DNA of 64,000 nt from SAR202 cluster bacterium (GCA_009392195.1 VFGY01000029.1:1-64000), one strand, 5' to 3'. Positions 52,850-64,000 are shown, numbered from the stretch's first letter. Numbers and translations are program-made. Notes: generated from the sequence alone by a model not told the origin.

Positions 52850-55294
52850 TCAAACTTTCAATCTGTCAATAATTAACTTTACTTCATCTCGTAGTAATCG
52901 ATGAGGGACATGAGATAAATCATGGTCTGAAGAAAGTAAATCTAGTGCTTCATTTCTAGCTAGATTAATCAATTCATGATCCATCAAATCTGCAATTTTC
53001 AAATCAGTTAAACCACTTTGACGCGTTCCAACAAAATCTCCAGGACCTCTAATCCTTAAATCATGTTCAGCTAATTCAAATCCATCATCTACAGTTTCTA
53101 AAACCTTCATTCTTTCTAAAGCATCTTCTCCAGAATTCATTGAAATCAATAAACACAAACTTTCAAATTTCCCTCTACCTACACGTCCTCTTAATTGATG
53201 TAATTGAGCTAACCCAAACCTCTCTGCACCTTCAATTAACATAACAGAAGCATTTGGAACATCTATTCCTACTTCAATAACGGTTGTAGACACCAAAATA
53301 TCTATCTCTCCTGAAGAAAATCTTTTCATGATTTTTTCTTTTTCTTTGTAGCTCAATCGCCCGTGAATTAATTCGATTTCATATTTTGAAAAAACAGAAT
53401 TTGACAATCTATTAAATACTTCGATAGCTGAAGAAGTAAACAATTTATCAGATTCCTCGATTAATGGACATACGACGAAACCTTGTCGTCCTTTTTTGAT
53501 TTCCAAATCAAGTAATTCATATCCATGATTTCTATTTCCCTCAGGAATCAAAATAGTTTTAATTGCTTGTCTGCCAATTGGCATCTCATTAATTACTGAT
53601 ATATCTAAATCTCCAAATACAGTGAACGCCAAAGATCTAGGTATAGGAGTAGCTGACATCATTAAAAAATGTGGGTTAAATTCATGCTCCACCAATAATT
53701 GCCTTTGTTCAACTCCAAATCTATGCTGTTCATCAATAATAGCAAGAGCTAATTTTGGAATTTTAACTTGATCTTGAATCAATGCATGTGTACCCACAAC
53801 CAAGTCAATTTCACCATTTGATAATAATTTTTGAATTGAAATCTTATGTTGTTGCGAAAGGCCACCAATCAACAACCCTATTTTTAACGATTTACCTAAA
53901 AACCTAACTTCTATTTGTTTATAATAATCTTCATCAACAAGTAATTTATTATTGAACAACATTTTCATAATAGTATTAAAATGTTGTTCAGCTAATAATT
54001 CTGTTGGTGCCATCAAAGCACACTGAAAACCTTTTTGAACTACACCAAACATTGCAGCTAAAGCTACTACAGTTTTCCCACTACCTACATCCCCTTGTAA
54101 CAATCTGCTCATTGAAACTCCAGATCCCATGTCATTAAAAATTTCTCTGATCGTATTTCTTTGTGAATTTGTCAAACTAAATGGTAAAATCTTTTCAAAA
54201 TCTGAAATAAAATTTAATTCTAATTCTATTTTTGGAGAAGATTGAATTAAATCTTTTTTACGTTGTAAAACAGCTAATTGAATATTAAATAATTCTCCAA
54301 AAGATAAACGTCTTTTAGATTTTGATATATCAAATACAGAATTAGGATAATGAATTCTTAATATAGAATCATTTAACGAAATTAAATCCAAACGCTCCAA
54401 TAAAGATTGTTGAATTGGATCTGGCAAATATACTGAAAATTCATTAACAGCACTAGCAATAATTCTCCTTAAAGATTTCTGGTTAACTCCATCTGTTAAT
54501 GGATAAACTGGTACTAATCTACCTGTGTGAATCAATTCTTCTGGATCTTTGAAGTTCTCATATTCTGGATTCTCAAAAACTAATTTACCGTTAAAATCGC
54601 TTGGCTTGCCACTAATAAAAAACTTAGACCCAACTTTCATAATATTTCTAATATAGGACTGATTGAACCAAATAACTTCAATAGTACCTGTGTTATCAAA
54701 TAAAACAGTTTTAATTATTGGGCGTTTAATATTTTTACCAACAGTAAAAACATCCATAACTTCTACAAAAACAGTTTGAAATTCTCCATATTTCAAATCA
54801 GCAATCTTACGTATATCGCTAAAATCATTATACCTATAAGGAAAATACGTGATGAGATCATAAATCGTCTTGATACCTAATTCAGAAAATAACCGAATAC
54901 TATCAATCTTTGATTTTCGAGGAAAATTAATTTTAGATATTTGATCAATTTTTTGATTTAAAAACTCTTTACGGAGTTTATCGCTTTCAAATAAAAACTC
55001 TAAGTGATTATAAAGTGAAAGACTTTTTAAAATTCCCTGAATCCATTTTTCTCTGTTAAATATGTCTAATCTAGAATACGCCTTAATATTTCCTAAAACA
55101 GGTTTAAAATAATAAGCATTATTTAATAAAAATTTATCCAATCCACCTACAACATTCAAGTCTCTACATTCGGTAACAATTTCTTTATTTAATATATCAA
55201 TTAAAGTTCCAATTTTGACAGAAAATAATTTATCTTGATCTAACATCAAATGCCTCAAATCGAAAACAAAAATACCAAAATTTTTGAACCTCAA
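52850..55294 (-). CDS. recG: ATP-dependent DNA helicase RecG
   Basis: LLQGDVGSGKTVVALAA, IIDEQHRFGVEQRQ, MSATPIPRSLAFTVFGDLDISVINEMP, QLHQLRGRVGRG. Confidence 0.96.
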   Translation of the reverse strand: MRFKNFGIFVFDLRHLMLDQDKLFSVKIGTLIDILNKEIVTECRDLNVVGGLDKFLLNNAYYFKPVLGNIKAYSRLDIFNREKWIQGILKSLSLYNHLEFLFESDKLRKEFLNQKIDQISKINFPRKSKIDSIRLFSELGIKTIYDLITYFPYRYNDFSDIRKIADLKYGEFQTVFVEVMDVFTVGKNIKRPIIKTVLFDNTGTIEVIWFNQSYIRNIMKVGSKFFISGKPSDFNGKLVFENPEYENFKDPEELIHTGRLVPVYPLTDGVNQKSLRRIIASAVNEFSVYLPDPIQQSLLERLDLISLNDSILRIHYPNSVFDISKSKRRLSFGELFNIQLAVLQRKKDLIQSSPKIELELNFISDFEKILPFSLTNSQRNTIREIFNDMGSGVSMSRLLQGDVGSGKTVVALAAMFGVVQKGFQCALMAPTELLAEQHFNTIMKMLFNNKLLVDEDYYKQIEVRFLGKSLKIGLLIGGLSQQHKISIQKLLSNGEIDLVVGTHALIQDQVKIPKLALAIIDEQHRFGVEQRQLLVEHEFNPHFLMMSATPIPRSLAFTVFGDLDISVINEMPIGRQAIKTILIPEGNRNHGYELLDLEIKKGRQGFVVCPLIEESDKLFTSSAIEVFNRLSNSVFSKYEIELIHGRLSYKEKEKIMKRFSSGEIDILVSTTVIEVGIDVPNASVMLIEGAERFGLAQLHQLRGRVGRGKFESLCLLISMNSGEDALERMKVLETVDDGFELAEHDLRIRGPGDFVGTRQSGLTDLKIADLMDHELINLARNEALDLLSSDHDLSHVPHRLLRDEVKLIIDRLKV

Positions 55295-55296
55295 AA

Positions 55297-56133
55297 TTAA
55301 ATATTAGAAATAAAACCCACCCCGATAGTACCAGGACCTGAATGAGTTCCTGTGACAGGACCTATCCTACTAATAATTGGCTTAGAATTGATGAGTGAAC
55401 TCAAATTGTGACTAAATTCTAAAGCTAAATCTGAATCTGTACTATATACAACTGATAAACTATGTAATTTGCCAAATTGATTACAATAATCAGTTAATTT
55501 AGCAATCCCTTTTTTGAAAGTTCTTGCCTTACCAAACTCCTTTGATTCTCCATTCTCAACTGTAATCATTGGCTTAATATTCAATAAAGAACCTAACATA
55601 GATCTTGCTTTACCGATCCTGCCTCCTTTTTCAAGGTACACTAAAGTATCAAGAAGGCCAACAAAATGAGCTCTGCTAGCAAAATCATTTGTAGCTTTAA
55701 CAATTGTGTCAAAATCAGCTCCATTTTTTGCTAACCTTGCTGCTTCTATAACACATAATCCACTAGACATACTGACATGGCCTGTATCTATCACTGAAAT
55801 TTTTGATTTCAATGATTGATCTTCTGAAGCAATAGATGCAGATTTAAAAGTGCCACTTAATTTAGCGGATAAGTGAATAGAAATTATTCCATCATTATCG
55901 CTATCAAGTTTCTGATAAATATCCAAAAAATCACCCGGAGAAGGTTGTGAAGTGAATGGATGAATCGGATCTGAAGTTAATCTTTGATAAAAATTCTCCG
56001 CATTAATATCTATGCCATCTCGTAAAGATTCTTCTCCAAAATTTACATACAAAGGGACCACATGAATATCCAATTCTTCTGCTAATTCTTTTGGTATATC
56101 ACAAGCGCTATCGCTAACAATTTTTACCGACAT
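55297..56133 (-). CDS. DegV family (fatty-acid-binding, FakB-like) protein
   Basis: VSDSACDIP, SQPSPGDFLDIYQ, HLSAKLSGTF, TGTHSGPGTIGVGF. Confidence 0.92.
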   Translation of the reverse strand: MSVKIVSDSACDIPKELAEELDIHVVPLYVNFGEESLRDGIDINAENFYQRLTSDPIHPFTSQPSPGDFLDIYQKLDSDNDGIISIHLSAKLSGTFKSASIASEDQSLKSKISVIDTGHVSMSSGLCVIEAARLAKNGADFDTIVKATNDFASRAHFVGLLDTLVYLEKGGRIGKARSMLGSLLNIKPMITVENGESKEFGKARTFKKGIAKLTDYCNQFGKLHSLSVVYSTDSDLALEFSHNLSSLINSKPIISRIGPVTGTHSGPGTIGVGFISNI

Positions 56134-56156
56134 ATTACTTCTCCTTTAATGTTTTT

Positions 56157-57782
56157 TTATTCTACTGAAAATATTATATGATAATTTGGTTGTTCACCTC
56201 TATGAACTTCAAAATCAACATCCTCCCAAGTTTGTTCTAAACAATTGACTAATTCTTCTGATTCGTAGTCTGCAAAATCGATACCGTTGTACAAAGTTAC
56301 TAATTCAATTTCTTGTGTTTCTAAATGTTTAAGTAATTTATCAAAAACAACAAATAGAGATTTATCACTAAATAATAATTGCCCATTTAAAAAGCCAATA
56401 AACTCACCCTTTTCAACTACTATATCACCAAATCTAGCAGATCGTTGAGAAATAGAAATTTCACCATATTGAATTTCCAGAATTGCACTATCAAGTAATT
56501 CAAAACTCTCATCTATATTCAAATCTTTCCGAAAAGAAAGCATTGAAGCAATCCCTTGAGTCATTGAAACTGATTCTATTACCCTAACATCTTTATCAGA
56601 AATTTTTGCTACCTGAATAGCAGCAGGAATAACATTTTTATTATTCGGTAAAATAATTATAGAATTTGATTCAGACTGATCAACAACATCACTTATTTCA
56701 GAAACACTTGGGTTCATAGTATTTTTACAATTAATAATATTATGAACACCCAGATCCCTGAAAATTCTTTCAAATCCATTTCCTTGTACAACAGATAGAA
56801 CAGATACCTCCCCAAAATTCAATTCAGTGCTAGTTTTTCTTGAATTTTTATCAAAATTTGAATGCTGTTGATCCATATTTGCAATGTCTATTTCAGATAA
56901 TTGCCCAAATTTGCCAGCTACAGTTAGTACAGAACCTGGATCTTCAGCATGAATATGAATTTTCATTAAATTTTCATCGCCAATCAATACAGCTGACTTT
57001 CCTAACGGTACAATCTGTTTTTTTATATCATCTTCAGATAAATTACTACCACTAATTAATAATTGTGTACAATATCCAAATTCTTCATGTTCAACTTTAT
57101 CCAAAAATTGTTTAGAAATAGCATTATTATTTATAGTTTTTTTCCCATAATTCTCAATATGCTCAAATTTGATTTGTAAATTTGCAGCACTTTTATACAT
57201 AGCGTTCAAAATTATTTCTAAACCATAAGCTCCTGAATCAACAACACCTGCTTCTTCTAAAATTGGTAATAAAGTTGGAGTTTTCAAAACTGAAGATCTA
57301 GCTAACTCTGAAATGTTGTACAACAAATCAACTAATTCTATTTCTTGATTTTCTTTTATATTACAAAAATCTGAAATATCATTTATCAAGGTTAACATCG
57401 TTCCTTCAACAGGATCTACTATCCCTTGATAAGCAAATTTTTTGGCTAATAAAAATGAGGCGCACAAATTATTAGAATCTAAAATTTTTACAGATTTTAA
57501 ACTTTCAGAAAAACCTCTGAAAAATTGAGAAAGAATGACTCCACTATTTCCTCTAGCTCCATAAAACACCCCTTTATAAAAATCTTGCGCTACTATACCC
57601 ACTGATTTTGTATCTAAATTAGCGATATTTTTAATTCCATCTTGCATAGTTAAACTCATATTAGTTCCTGTATCACCATCTGGCACAGGAAAAACATTCA
57701 ACGAATTAACGATATCAATATTCTGAAGTAATAACTCATTAGCAGAAATTAACTGGTTTTTAAATTTCAAACCATCAATCAT
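56157..57782 (-). CDS. DAK2-domain / fatty acid kinase FakA-like protein
   Basis: NVFPVPDGDTGTNMSLTM, GARGNSGVILSQFFRG; start moved to ATG 57782 with GGAGAGG upstream. Confidence 0.92.
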   Translation of the reverse strand: MIDGLKFKNQLISANELLLQNIDIVNSLNVFPVPDGDTGTNMSLTMQDGIKNIANLDTKSVGIVAQDFYKGVFYGARGNSGVILSQFFRGFSESLKSVKILDSNNLCASFLLAKKFAYQGIVDPVEGTMLTLINDISDFCNIKENQEIELVDLLYNISELARSSVLKTPTLLPILEEAGVVDSGAYGLEIILNAMYKSAANLQIKFEHIENYGKKTINNNAISKQFLDKVEHEEFGYCTQLLISGSNLSEDDIKKQIVPLGKSAVLIGDENLMKIHIHAEDPGSVLTVAGKFGQLSEIDIANMDQQHSNFDKNSRKTSTELNFGEVSVLSVVQGNGFERIFRDLGVHNIINCKNTMNPSVSEISDVVDQSESNSIIILPNNKNVIPAAIQVAKISDKDVRVIESVSMTQGIASMLSFRKDLNIDESFELLDSAILEIQYGEISISQRSARFGDIVVEKGEFIGFLNGQLLFSDKSLFVVFDKLLKHLETQEIELVTLYNGIDFADYESEELVNCLEQTWEDVDFEVHRGEQPNYHIIFSVE

Positions 57783-57927
57783 ATTTAAAACCTCTCCAAA
57801 AAAAAATTCATAGATCAACAAAATATAAGTTGTTTAGAAATTCTTTGTATGATATCGTGATAGTATATCAAACAATTTTTTTTAAAAGAAATTATTCTTC
57901 CAAAGACTTAGATTTAAGAGGAAAAAT

Positions 57928-58134
57928 ATGTCTAAATGTGAATTATGTGACAAAACGCCCCAATCTGGGAACAGAGTTAGCCATTCTAAAAGACATACAA
58001 AACATATGTGGAAACTAAACATTAATACATCTACTATAGATGTAAATGGTGTGCCAACAAAAATGAAAGTTTGTTCTCGTTGCCTGAGAACTCATTACAA
58101 GTTGGATAGGAAGACTAAATCAGCTTCGATTTAA
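57928..58134 (+). CDS. rpmB: 50S ribosomal protein L28, four-cysteine form
   Basis: MSKCELCDKTPQSGNRVSHSKRHTKHMWKLN...KVCSRCLRTH. Confidence 0.95.
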   Translation: MSKCELCDKTPQSGNRVSHSKRHTKHMWKLNINTSTIDVNGVPTKMKVCSRCLRTHYKLDRKTKSASI

Positions 58135-58137
58135 TCT

Positions 58138-60819
58138 CTATTTTGTAACCATTTGTCTTAATACATACGGCAGAAGTCCACCATGTATGTAATATTGGTT
58201 TTCAATTTCAGTATCTATTCTTGTTAAAACTTCAAATTTAGTTAACTTACCTGTTCCAGAAATAGATGAAATTTTAATTTTAGAACCAGGAATAACTCCC
58301 TTTTCAACTCCAGGAATATGAAATATTTCAGTACCATCTAATCCCAAGGATATTGCAGATTCACCTTCTTTGAAGACTAATGGTAATATTCCCATGCCAA
58401 TTAAATTTGACCTATGTATTCTTTCAAAACTTTCTGCAATCACAGCACGAACACCTAACAACATTGGACCTTTAGCTGCCCAATCCCTAGAGCTACCAGT
58501 ACCATATTCTTTGCCCGCAATAATAATCAAAGGCACTTCTTCAGCTCTATATCTTTCTGAAGCATCAAAAATCCTCATTACTTCATTAGATGGTAAATGT
58601 GTTGTCCAATCACCCTCCATTCCAGAAGCTAGCTTATTTCTCAAACGAATATTGGCAAAAGTTCCACGTGCCATAACATCATGATTTCCTCGTCTAGATC
58701 CAAATGAGTTAAATTCCTGTTGGGCAACATCATTTCCTAATAAAAATTGACCTGCTGGAGCACTTGGAGGAATCGAACCTGCTGGAGAAATATGATCAGT
58801 AGTTACAGAATCTTCCAAATAAACCAAAACCCTAGCATTTGAAATTTCTGATTTCACAGGTAAATCTTTAGAAAAATCATTAAAATACGGCGGTTTTTGA
58901 ATATATGTAGAACCTTTATCCCATGAAAAATTAAGTGATTCAGAAGTAGTTAATTTTTGCCATTCATCAGGGCCATCTACAACCTTATCATATTGATCTC
59001 TAAAAATTTGAGGAGTTAAAAAAGATGAAATTGCATCAGAAATATCATTTTGAGAAGGCCAAATATCTCTCAAAAAAACATCTTGTCCAAGTTGATCCTT
59101 ACCAATAGGATCTTTCTTCAAATTAATACTAACACTTCCTGCTAAAGCATATGCTACAACTAACATCGGTGAAGCTAAGTAATTTGCCTTTACTTCAGGA
59201 TGAACTCTACCTTCAAAATTTCTATTACCACTTAGTACTGCAGCTACAGTTAAATCATTTTTCAAAATAGAATCTGAAACTTGCGGAGGTAAAGGTCCAG
59301 AGTTACCTATACATGTAGTACATCCATAACCTACTGTATTAAAACCTAGATAATCAAGATCTTTATCTAATCCAGCAGCTTCAAGATATTTTGTCACTAC
59401 AGTAGACCCAGGAGCTAAGCTTGACTTGACCCATGGTTTTGTTTCTAACCCTTTATTTCTAGCATTTCTAGCAAGGAGTCCAGCACCAATCATTACGGAA
59501 GGATTTGAAGTGTTTGTACAACTTGTGATAGCAGCAATAACAACCGAAGAATCCCCTATTTCTGATTGGCTATCTGAAATATGAATCGCATTCTTATTAT
59601 CAGATAAATTTTCAAAAGATTCTTTAAAGTTATCCGAAACTTTATCCAATGCAATCTTATCTTGTGGTCTTTTAGGGCCAGCTAAAGAAGGAGTTACTCC
59701 AGAAATATCAAAAACTAAATTCATTGTATATTCTGGATCATTTTCAGAATCATAGAAAAAATTATTAGCCTTAGAATATAACTCGACTAATTCTAACTCT
59801 TTAGGATCTCTTCCGGTGTCTCTAAGATATTTCAAAGTCTGATGGTCTATAGGAAAGAATCCACATGTAGCCCCATATTCAGGAGCCATATTTGCAATAG
59901 TAGCACGATCTGCTAATGGTAAATTTCTTAAACCAGGTCCATAAAATTCAACAAATTTTTCAACAACTCCAACAGAGCGTAACATTTCAACTAATGACAA
60001 GACTAAATCTGTGGCAGTGGAACCATCTGGTAACTGACCAGTTAATTTCACTCCTACAACTTCAGGTACTAACATATAATATGGCTGTCCTAACATTACA
60101 GCTTCGGCTTCTATTCCACCAACACCCCAACCAAGTACCCCTAGTCCATTTACCATAGTGGTATGTGAGTCAGTTCCAACACAAGTATCTAAAAATGCTA
60201 TCCTCCGATCATCTTGATCGACTTCCGCCAAAATTACATCAGCCAAATATTCCAAATTTACTTGATGAACAATTCCCGTGCCAGGAGGTACAATATTAAA
60301 ATTATCAAATGCATTTTGAGCCCATTTTAACAATTGATACCTTTCGGTATTTCTATCAAATTCTTTTTTAATATTCAAATTCAATGCATTAGGAACCGAA
60401 AAATGATCTACTTGGACTGAATGATCAATAACCATGTCTGACCTTACAATAGGATTAATCATTGAAGAATCTCCACCTAAGTCAGCAACAGCATCTCTCA
60501 TAGCAGCCAAATCTACAGCAACAGGAACTCCTGTGAAATCTTGTAAAACAACCCTTCCTGGCATATAAGGAAATTCACTTCTAGGCTGTTGATTAGGCCT
60601 CCATGAAGACACTAGCTTTACATGATCTAAAGTAGCAGGTCCCACATCAGAATTTCTTAAAACATTCTCAAGTAAAACTCTAATAGAATAAGGAGTTTTA
60701 TTTATATTAATTAAACCATCATTTTCTAAAGAACTAATAGGGTAATAAAAATATTCACCAGATGAAGTTTTTAAAGTTTTTTTTGAAATATGTCTAGAAG
60801 AATTTTTAGTATTATCCAC
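58138..60819 (-). CDS. acnA: Aconitate hydratase
   Basis: TGVPAVDLAAMRDA, DTCVGTDSHTTMVNGLGVLGWGVGGIEAEA, GNRNFEGRVHP; GTG start proposed at 60819 with AAGGGAG upstream. Confidence 0.95.
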   Translation of the reverse strand: MDNTKNSSRHISKKTLKTSSGEYFYYPISSLENDGLININKTPYSIRVLLENVLRNSDVGPATLDHVKLVSSWRPNQQPRSEFPYMPGRVVLQDFTGVPVAVDLAAMRDAVADLGGDSSMINPIVRSDMVIDHSVQVDHFSVPNALNLNIKKEFDRNTERYQLLKWAQNAFDNFNIVPPGTGIVHQVNLEYLADVILAEVDQDDRRIAFLDTCVGTDSHTTMVNGLGVLGWGVGGIEAEAVMLGQPYYMLVPEVVGVKLTGQLPDGSTATDLVLSLVEMLRSVGVVEKFVEFYGPGLRNLPLADRATIANMAPEYGATCGFFPIDHQTLKYLRDTGRDPKELELVELYSKANNFFYDSENDPEYTMNLVFDISGVTPSLAGPKRPQDKIALDKVSDNFKESFENLSDNKNAIHISDSQSEIGDSSVVIAAITSCTNTSNPSVMIGAGLLARNARNKGLETKPWVKSSLAPGSTVVTKYLEAAGLDKDLDYLGFNTVGYGCTTCIGNSGPLPPQVSDSILKNDLTVAAVLSGNRNFEGRVHPEVKANYLASPMLVVAYALAGSVSINLKKDPIGKDQLGQDVFLRDIWPSQNDISDAISSFLTPQIFRDQYDKVVDGPDEWQKLTTSESLNFSWDKGSTYIQKPPYFNDFSKDLPVKSEISNARVLVYLEDSVTTDHISPAGSIPPSAPAGQFLLGNDVAQQEFNSFGSRRGNHDVMARGTFANIRLRNKLASGMEGDWTTHLPSNEVMRIFDASERYRAEEVPLIIIAGKEYGTGSSRDWAAKGPMLLGVRAVIAESFERIHRSNLIGMGILPLVFKEGESAISLGLDGTEIFHIPGVEKGVIPGSKIKISSISGTGKLTKFEVLTRIDTEIENQYYIHGGLLPYVLRQMVTK

Positions 60820-60949
60820 AGAGATAGCTCCCTTAGCTAAGCAAATAAATAATAAAATAATAAACAAATAAAAATGATTTGATATTGAAAAAACTACCCG
60901 TAATTTATCCCAAAAATCAATAATATGGATAGAAAGTTTATATTTTTAT

Positions 60950-61201
60950 TTATTCCCTTTCCATACCAAAATACTCATAGTTTAAATCTTTATAACTTTC
61001 CCATTGTTCAGGAGTATCATCTTCAGCAAATATTGCAACAACAGGACATACTGGTTCACAAGCTGCACAATCAATACATTCTTCTGGATTAATATAAAAC
61101 ATATTATCGTCATCTTCAGAATAAATACAATCTACTGGACAAACATCCACACAAGCTGCATCTTTAATCCCAACACAAGGCTCAGCTATTATATAGGTCA
61201 A
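60950..61201 (-). CDS. 4Fe-4S ferredoxin
   Basis: CVGIKDAACVDVCPVDCIY...CIDCAACEPVCPV. Confidence 0.95.
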   Translation of the reverse strand: MTYIIAEPCVGIKDAACVDVCPVDCIYSEDDDNMFYINPEECIDCAACEPVCPVVAIFAEDDTPEQWESYKDLNYEYFGMERE

Positions 61202-61482
61202 TTTCCATCTCCTTTAACGATTTATACAATATTTAATAATCACAATCCTAAATTCCTATTAAAAAATATTAAATAACAATTACAGGCAATTATAATAGAT
61301 TATACTACTATTAATTTATTAAATGAATATTAAAATTTGATAAATTCTTATCACAATATTTTAATCTTTGAAGTTCTAATTAAATACCTCATACTTACAT
61401 AAGTAAAAAATTACATATCAATAAAATATTTAGCTCAATTTATGCTAATATAATCTTAGCAAATGCTATCAAAGGAGATTAT

Positions 61483-62244
61483 ATGGATATACCAACACAA
61501 AAAGTCGCCGTCATAACAGGTGCAGGTAGCGGAATCGGGCGAGAAACTGCACTGATTTTCTTGAAAAACAATTACAAAGTCGCTCTAGCTGGACGAAACC
61601 AAATAACACTTGATGAAACAATTCATCTATCAAAGCAATATTCCTCAAATGCAATTACTGTTCAAACAGATATTACCGATCAAAAATCCATAACAGAACT
61701 ATTTGAAAAAGTAAAAAAACACTTTAAAAGATTAGACGTATTATTCAATAATGCAGGTATTGGTGCACCACCAATACCTTTTGAAGAATTACCTTTTGAA
61801 AAATGGCAAGATGTAGTCTCAACAAACCTTACTGGAACTTTCCTATGTAGCCAAGAAGCAATCAAAATCATGAAATCACAAAATCCTTCTGGCGGAAGAA
61901 TAATTAATAATGGCTCCATCTCAGCTCATTCTCCCAGACTATATTCAGCACCTTACACAGCAACAAAACATGCAATCACAGGTTTAACAAAGTCAATTTG
62001 TCTTGACGGTAGAAAACACAAAATTGTTTGTAGCCAAATAGACATAGGAAATGCCGGAACCGACATGACAGAAAGAATGAAAAATGGGGTTTTACAAGCA
62101 AATGGAAACACAGAGATTGAACCCACATTCAATGTAAAACATGTTGCTAAATCTTTGCTACATATTGCTAATCTACCGCTAGATACAAATGTTCCATTTA
62201 TTACAATTATGGCAAGTGAAATGCCTTTTATGGGCAGAGGATAA
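61483..62244 (+). CDS. SDR family oxidoreductase
   Basis: [25 protein letters not shown]. Confidence 0.93.
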   Translation: MDIPTQKVAVITGAGSGIGRETALIFLKNNYKVALAGRNQITLDETIHLSKQYSSNAITVQTDITDQKSITELFEKVKKHFKRLDVLFNNAGIGAPPIPFEELPFEKWQDVVSTNLTGTFLCSQEAIKIMKSQNPSGGRIINNGSISAHSPRLYSAPYTATKHAITGLTKSICLDGRKHKIVCSQIDIGNAGTDMTERMKNGVLQANGNTEIEPTFNVKHVAKSLLHIANLPLDTNVPFITIMASEMPFMGRG

Positions 62245-62247
62245 AAT

Positions 62248-62961
62248 TTGACCTATAAAACAACTAAGTCATCTGCAAAATCTATACCAATTCAAATCGC
62301 AATCGACGGACCTGCTGCCTCTGGCAAAACAGTTGTGGGGCAAGCACTATCAAAAATTATTGGTTGCCTGTTTGTTGACACAGGAATTATGTACAGAGGA
62401 ATTACTTACAGTGCTATTGAAAACAAAATCCCTATTAACAACCAATCCACGTTATCTAAATTTGTAGAAAAACTAAAAATTGACTTCTTAACAGACCAAA
62501 AAAATCAAGAGTCTCAACTTTTAATTAATGAAATTAACGTCACTAAATTCCTAAAAAGACAAGACGTAGAATATAATGTCTCATTAGTTTCAAATTGTAA
62601 AAAAGTCAGAAAAACAATGGTGGCTAAACAAAAACAAATTGCCAAAAACAAATCAATAGTTATGGTGGGCCGAGACATAGGTACAGTTGTTTTACCAGAA
62701 GCAAAAATTAAAATATTTTTAACAGCATCCCTTGAAGTTCGTGCTGCAAGAAAATTTCATGAATTAAAAACATCAAAAATATGTACCACTGAAAATGACA
62801 TACTATTAGATCTAAAAAGAAGAGACACCATAGACTCTACCAGACAAAATTCCCCCCTCATCATAGCTAATGATGCAAAAATTATTGAAACAGATTCTTC
62901 TTCAATTTCAAATACTGTCAATAAAATAATTAACATCGCAAAACAAAATATGAATAATTAA
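62248..62961 (+). CDS. cmk: Cytidylate kinase
   Basis: IAIDGPAASGKTVVGQALSK, DTGIMYRGITY, VGRDIGTVVLPEA; TTG start. Confidence 0.93.
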   Translation: MTYKTTKSSAKSIPIQIAIDGPAASGKTVVGQALSKIIGCLFVDTGIMYRGITYSAIENKIPINNQSTLSKFVEKLKIDFLTDQKNQESQLLINEINVTKFLKRQDVEYNVSLVSNCKKVRKTMVAKQKQIAKNKSIVMVGRDIGTVVLPEAKIKIFLTASLEVRAARKFHELKTSKICTTENDILLDLKRRDTIDSTRQNSPLIIANDAKIIETDSSSISNTVNKIINIAKQNMNN

Positions 62962-62962
62962 A

Positions 62963-63613
62963 ATGAAAATAATTTATTACATATCAAATTTCATCCTAAG
63001 GCTCAATTTACGTGTACAATCAACCTGGAAGGTGGAAGGCACCCAAAATATTCCTAAGCATGGTCCTCTAATTATTGTTTGCAACCATCAAAGTAATTTT
63101 GACCCTCCACTTGTTGCTGCTAGTATTTCAAAAAGGAGAGCTTGGTTTTTAGCAAAATCAGAACTGTTTAATGGCCCCCAGATAGCAAAAATATTTTTGA
63201 GAGCATATGGAGGATTTCCTTTACATAAAGGTAAAAGTGATGTGTCAGCATATAAGTGGGCTTTAAAAAAACTTAAATCAGGTGAAGCGATAGTCATTTT
63301 CCCAGAAGGGAAAAGGAATCCAGGTGGATTAGGCAAACCCTTTCTAGGTGCTGCTAGAATTGCTCTAAAATCAAACGCACCAATCCTACCAATAGCAATA
63401 ACAGGAACAGAAAATTTAATCAGCTGGACAACAGTTTTCAAACCAAGAGGAACACTGAATGTAAAAATTGGAAAATTAATTCAATATGATGAAAATTTAA
63501 AAAATCAACAATCAATTCAAGAAAAGTCAGAAAAACTTACAGAATTTATTATGAATCAAATTGCAAACTTATTACCTTTAAAATATAGAGGGATTTATAA
63601 ATCTGACAAATGA
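62963..63613 (+). CDS. plsC: 1-acyl-sn-glycerol-3-phosphate acyltransferase family
   Basis: NHQSNFDPPL, FPEGKRNPGGLGKPFLGAARIAL. Confidence 0.93.
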   Translation: MKIIYYISNFILRLNLRVQSTWKVEGTQNIPKHGPLIIVCNHQSNFDPPLVAASISKRRAWFLAKSELFNGPQIAKIFLRAYGGFPLHKGKSDVSAYKWALKKLKSGEAIVIFPEGKRNPGGLGKPFLGAARIALKSNAPILPIAITGTENLISWTTVFKPRGTLNVKIGKLIQYDENLKNQQSIQEKSEKLTEFIMNQIANLLPLKYRGIYKSDK

Positions 63614-63629
63614 AAAATGAAAGGGAAAT

Positions 63630-63800
63630 ATGGATAAAGAAAACTTAATTAGTGAACGCATACTTAAATTATCGAATTTCTATAATTTAAGACATCCTGA
63701 AAAATGTTTGGACAACTTAACTGCATTCTATAATTCTGTTGATAATATACTTGAACATATCGCTGAAACTGAACCACTAATAGTATTTAAACTAAATTAA
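63630..63800 (+). CDS. Small hypothetical protein (56 aa)
   Basis: ATG 63630 to TAA 63800 (MDKENLISERILKLSNFYNLRHPEKC...), AAGGGAAAT upstream; below the ORF track length cut-off. Confidence 0.5.
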   Translation: MDKENLISERILKLSNFYNLRHPEKCLDNLTAFYNSVDNILEHIAETEPLIVFKLN

Positions 63801-63816
63801 TAATTTTGAGTACACA

Positions 63817-64000
63817 ATGAATTTTATCAAACAATTTTTTTTACATCCAATAGAAGTTGGATCATTGATCCCTTCTTCAAAAACACTTTCCAAATCAATA
63901 GTTAATTTACCAAATTTAAAAATTAAAAAATGTGTCGTTGAACTTGGTACTGGTAATGGAGTAGTCACTCAAGAAATTATTAAAAATCTTTCTACCAATA
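63817..64000 (+). CDS. N-terminal part of a SAM-dependent methyltransferase (phospholipid N-methyltransferase-like), cut by window end
   Basis: MNFIKQFFLHPIEVGSLIPSSKTLSKSIV...CVVELGTGNGVVTQEI. Confidence 0.65.
   Translation, partial: MNFIKQFFLHPIEVGSLIPSSKTLSKSIVNLPNLKIKKCVVELGTGNGVVTQEIIKNLSTN

Noticed and set aside
61220-61482. Very AT-rich intergenic region, considered as repeat or origin-like element
   Set aside because: No DnaA-box cluster or iterated repeat seen; fits a divergent promoter region.

Overview
AT-rich bacterial chromosome window of about 64 kb. It looks like a marine oligotroph, possibly an SAR202-like Chloroflexota; that placement is inference only. No CRISPR array, prophage or transposase was seen. 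Main blocks: (1) a minus-strand cluster at ~4.7-17.1 kb with a complete gene set resembling the N-methylglutamate pathway (mgsABC-like glutamate synthase parts, GmaS/GlnT-like ligase, four heterotetrameric sarcosine oxidase/MgdABCD-like subunits), with an amidase at its head and an acetamidase/formamidase plus Kbl, SDR and DapA-like genes at its tail; (2) an arginine cluster (argJ, argB, argD, argG, argH) with UPF0182, acyl-CoA dehydrogenase and MaoC genes interspersed; (3) an acyl-CoA mutase large subunit whose substrate residues look isobutyryl-CoA-type; (4) a 23S rRNA gene with no 16S or 5S next to it, with its own apparent promoter, boxB/boxA-like leader and processing stem, followed by an initiator tRNA; (5) UbiA/UbiD/UbiX with a TPP-enzyme half; (6) a CinA-like/nucleotidyltransferase fusion; (7) a TrkH locus with three TrkA-type proteins and a UspA; (8) an MfnB-like protein with a C-terminal TusA-like domain; (9) housekeeping genes (recG, degV/fakA, rpmB, acnA, ferredoxin, cmk, plsC). 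Family calls are made by eye from protein motifs; no database search was run.
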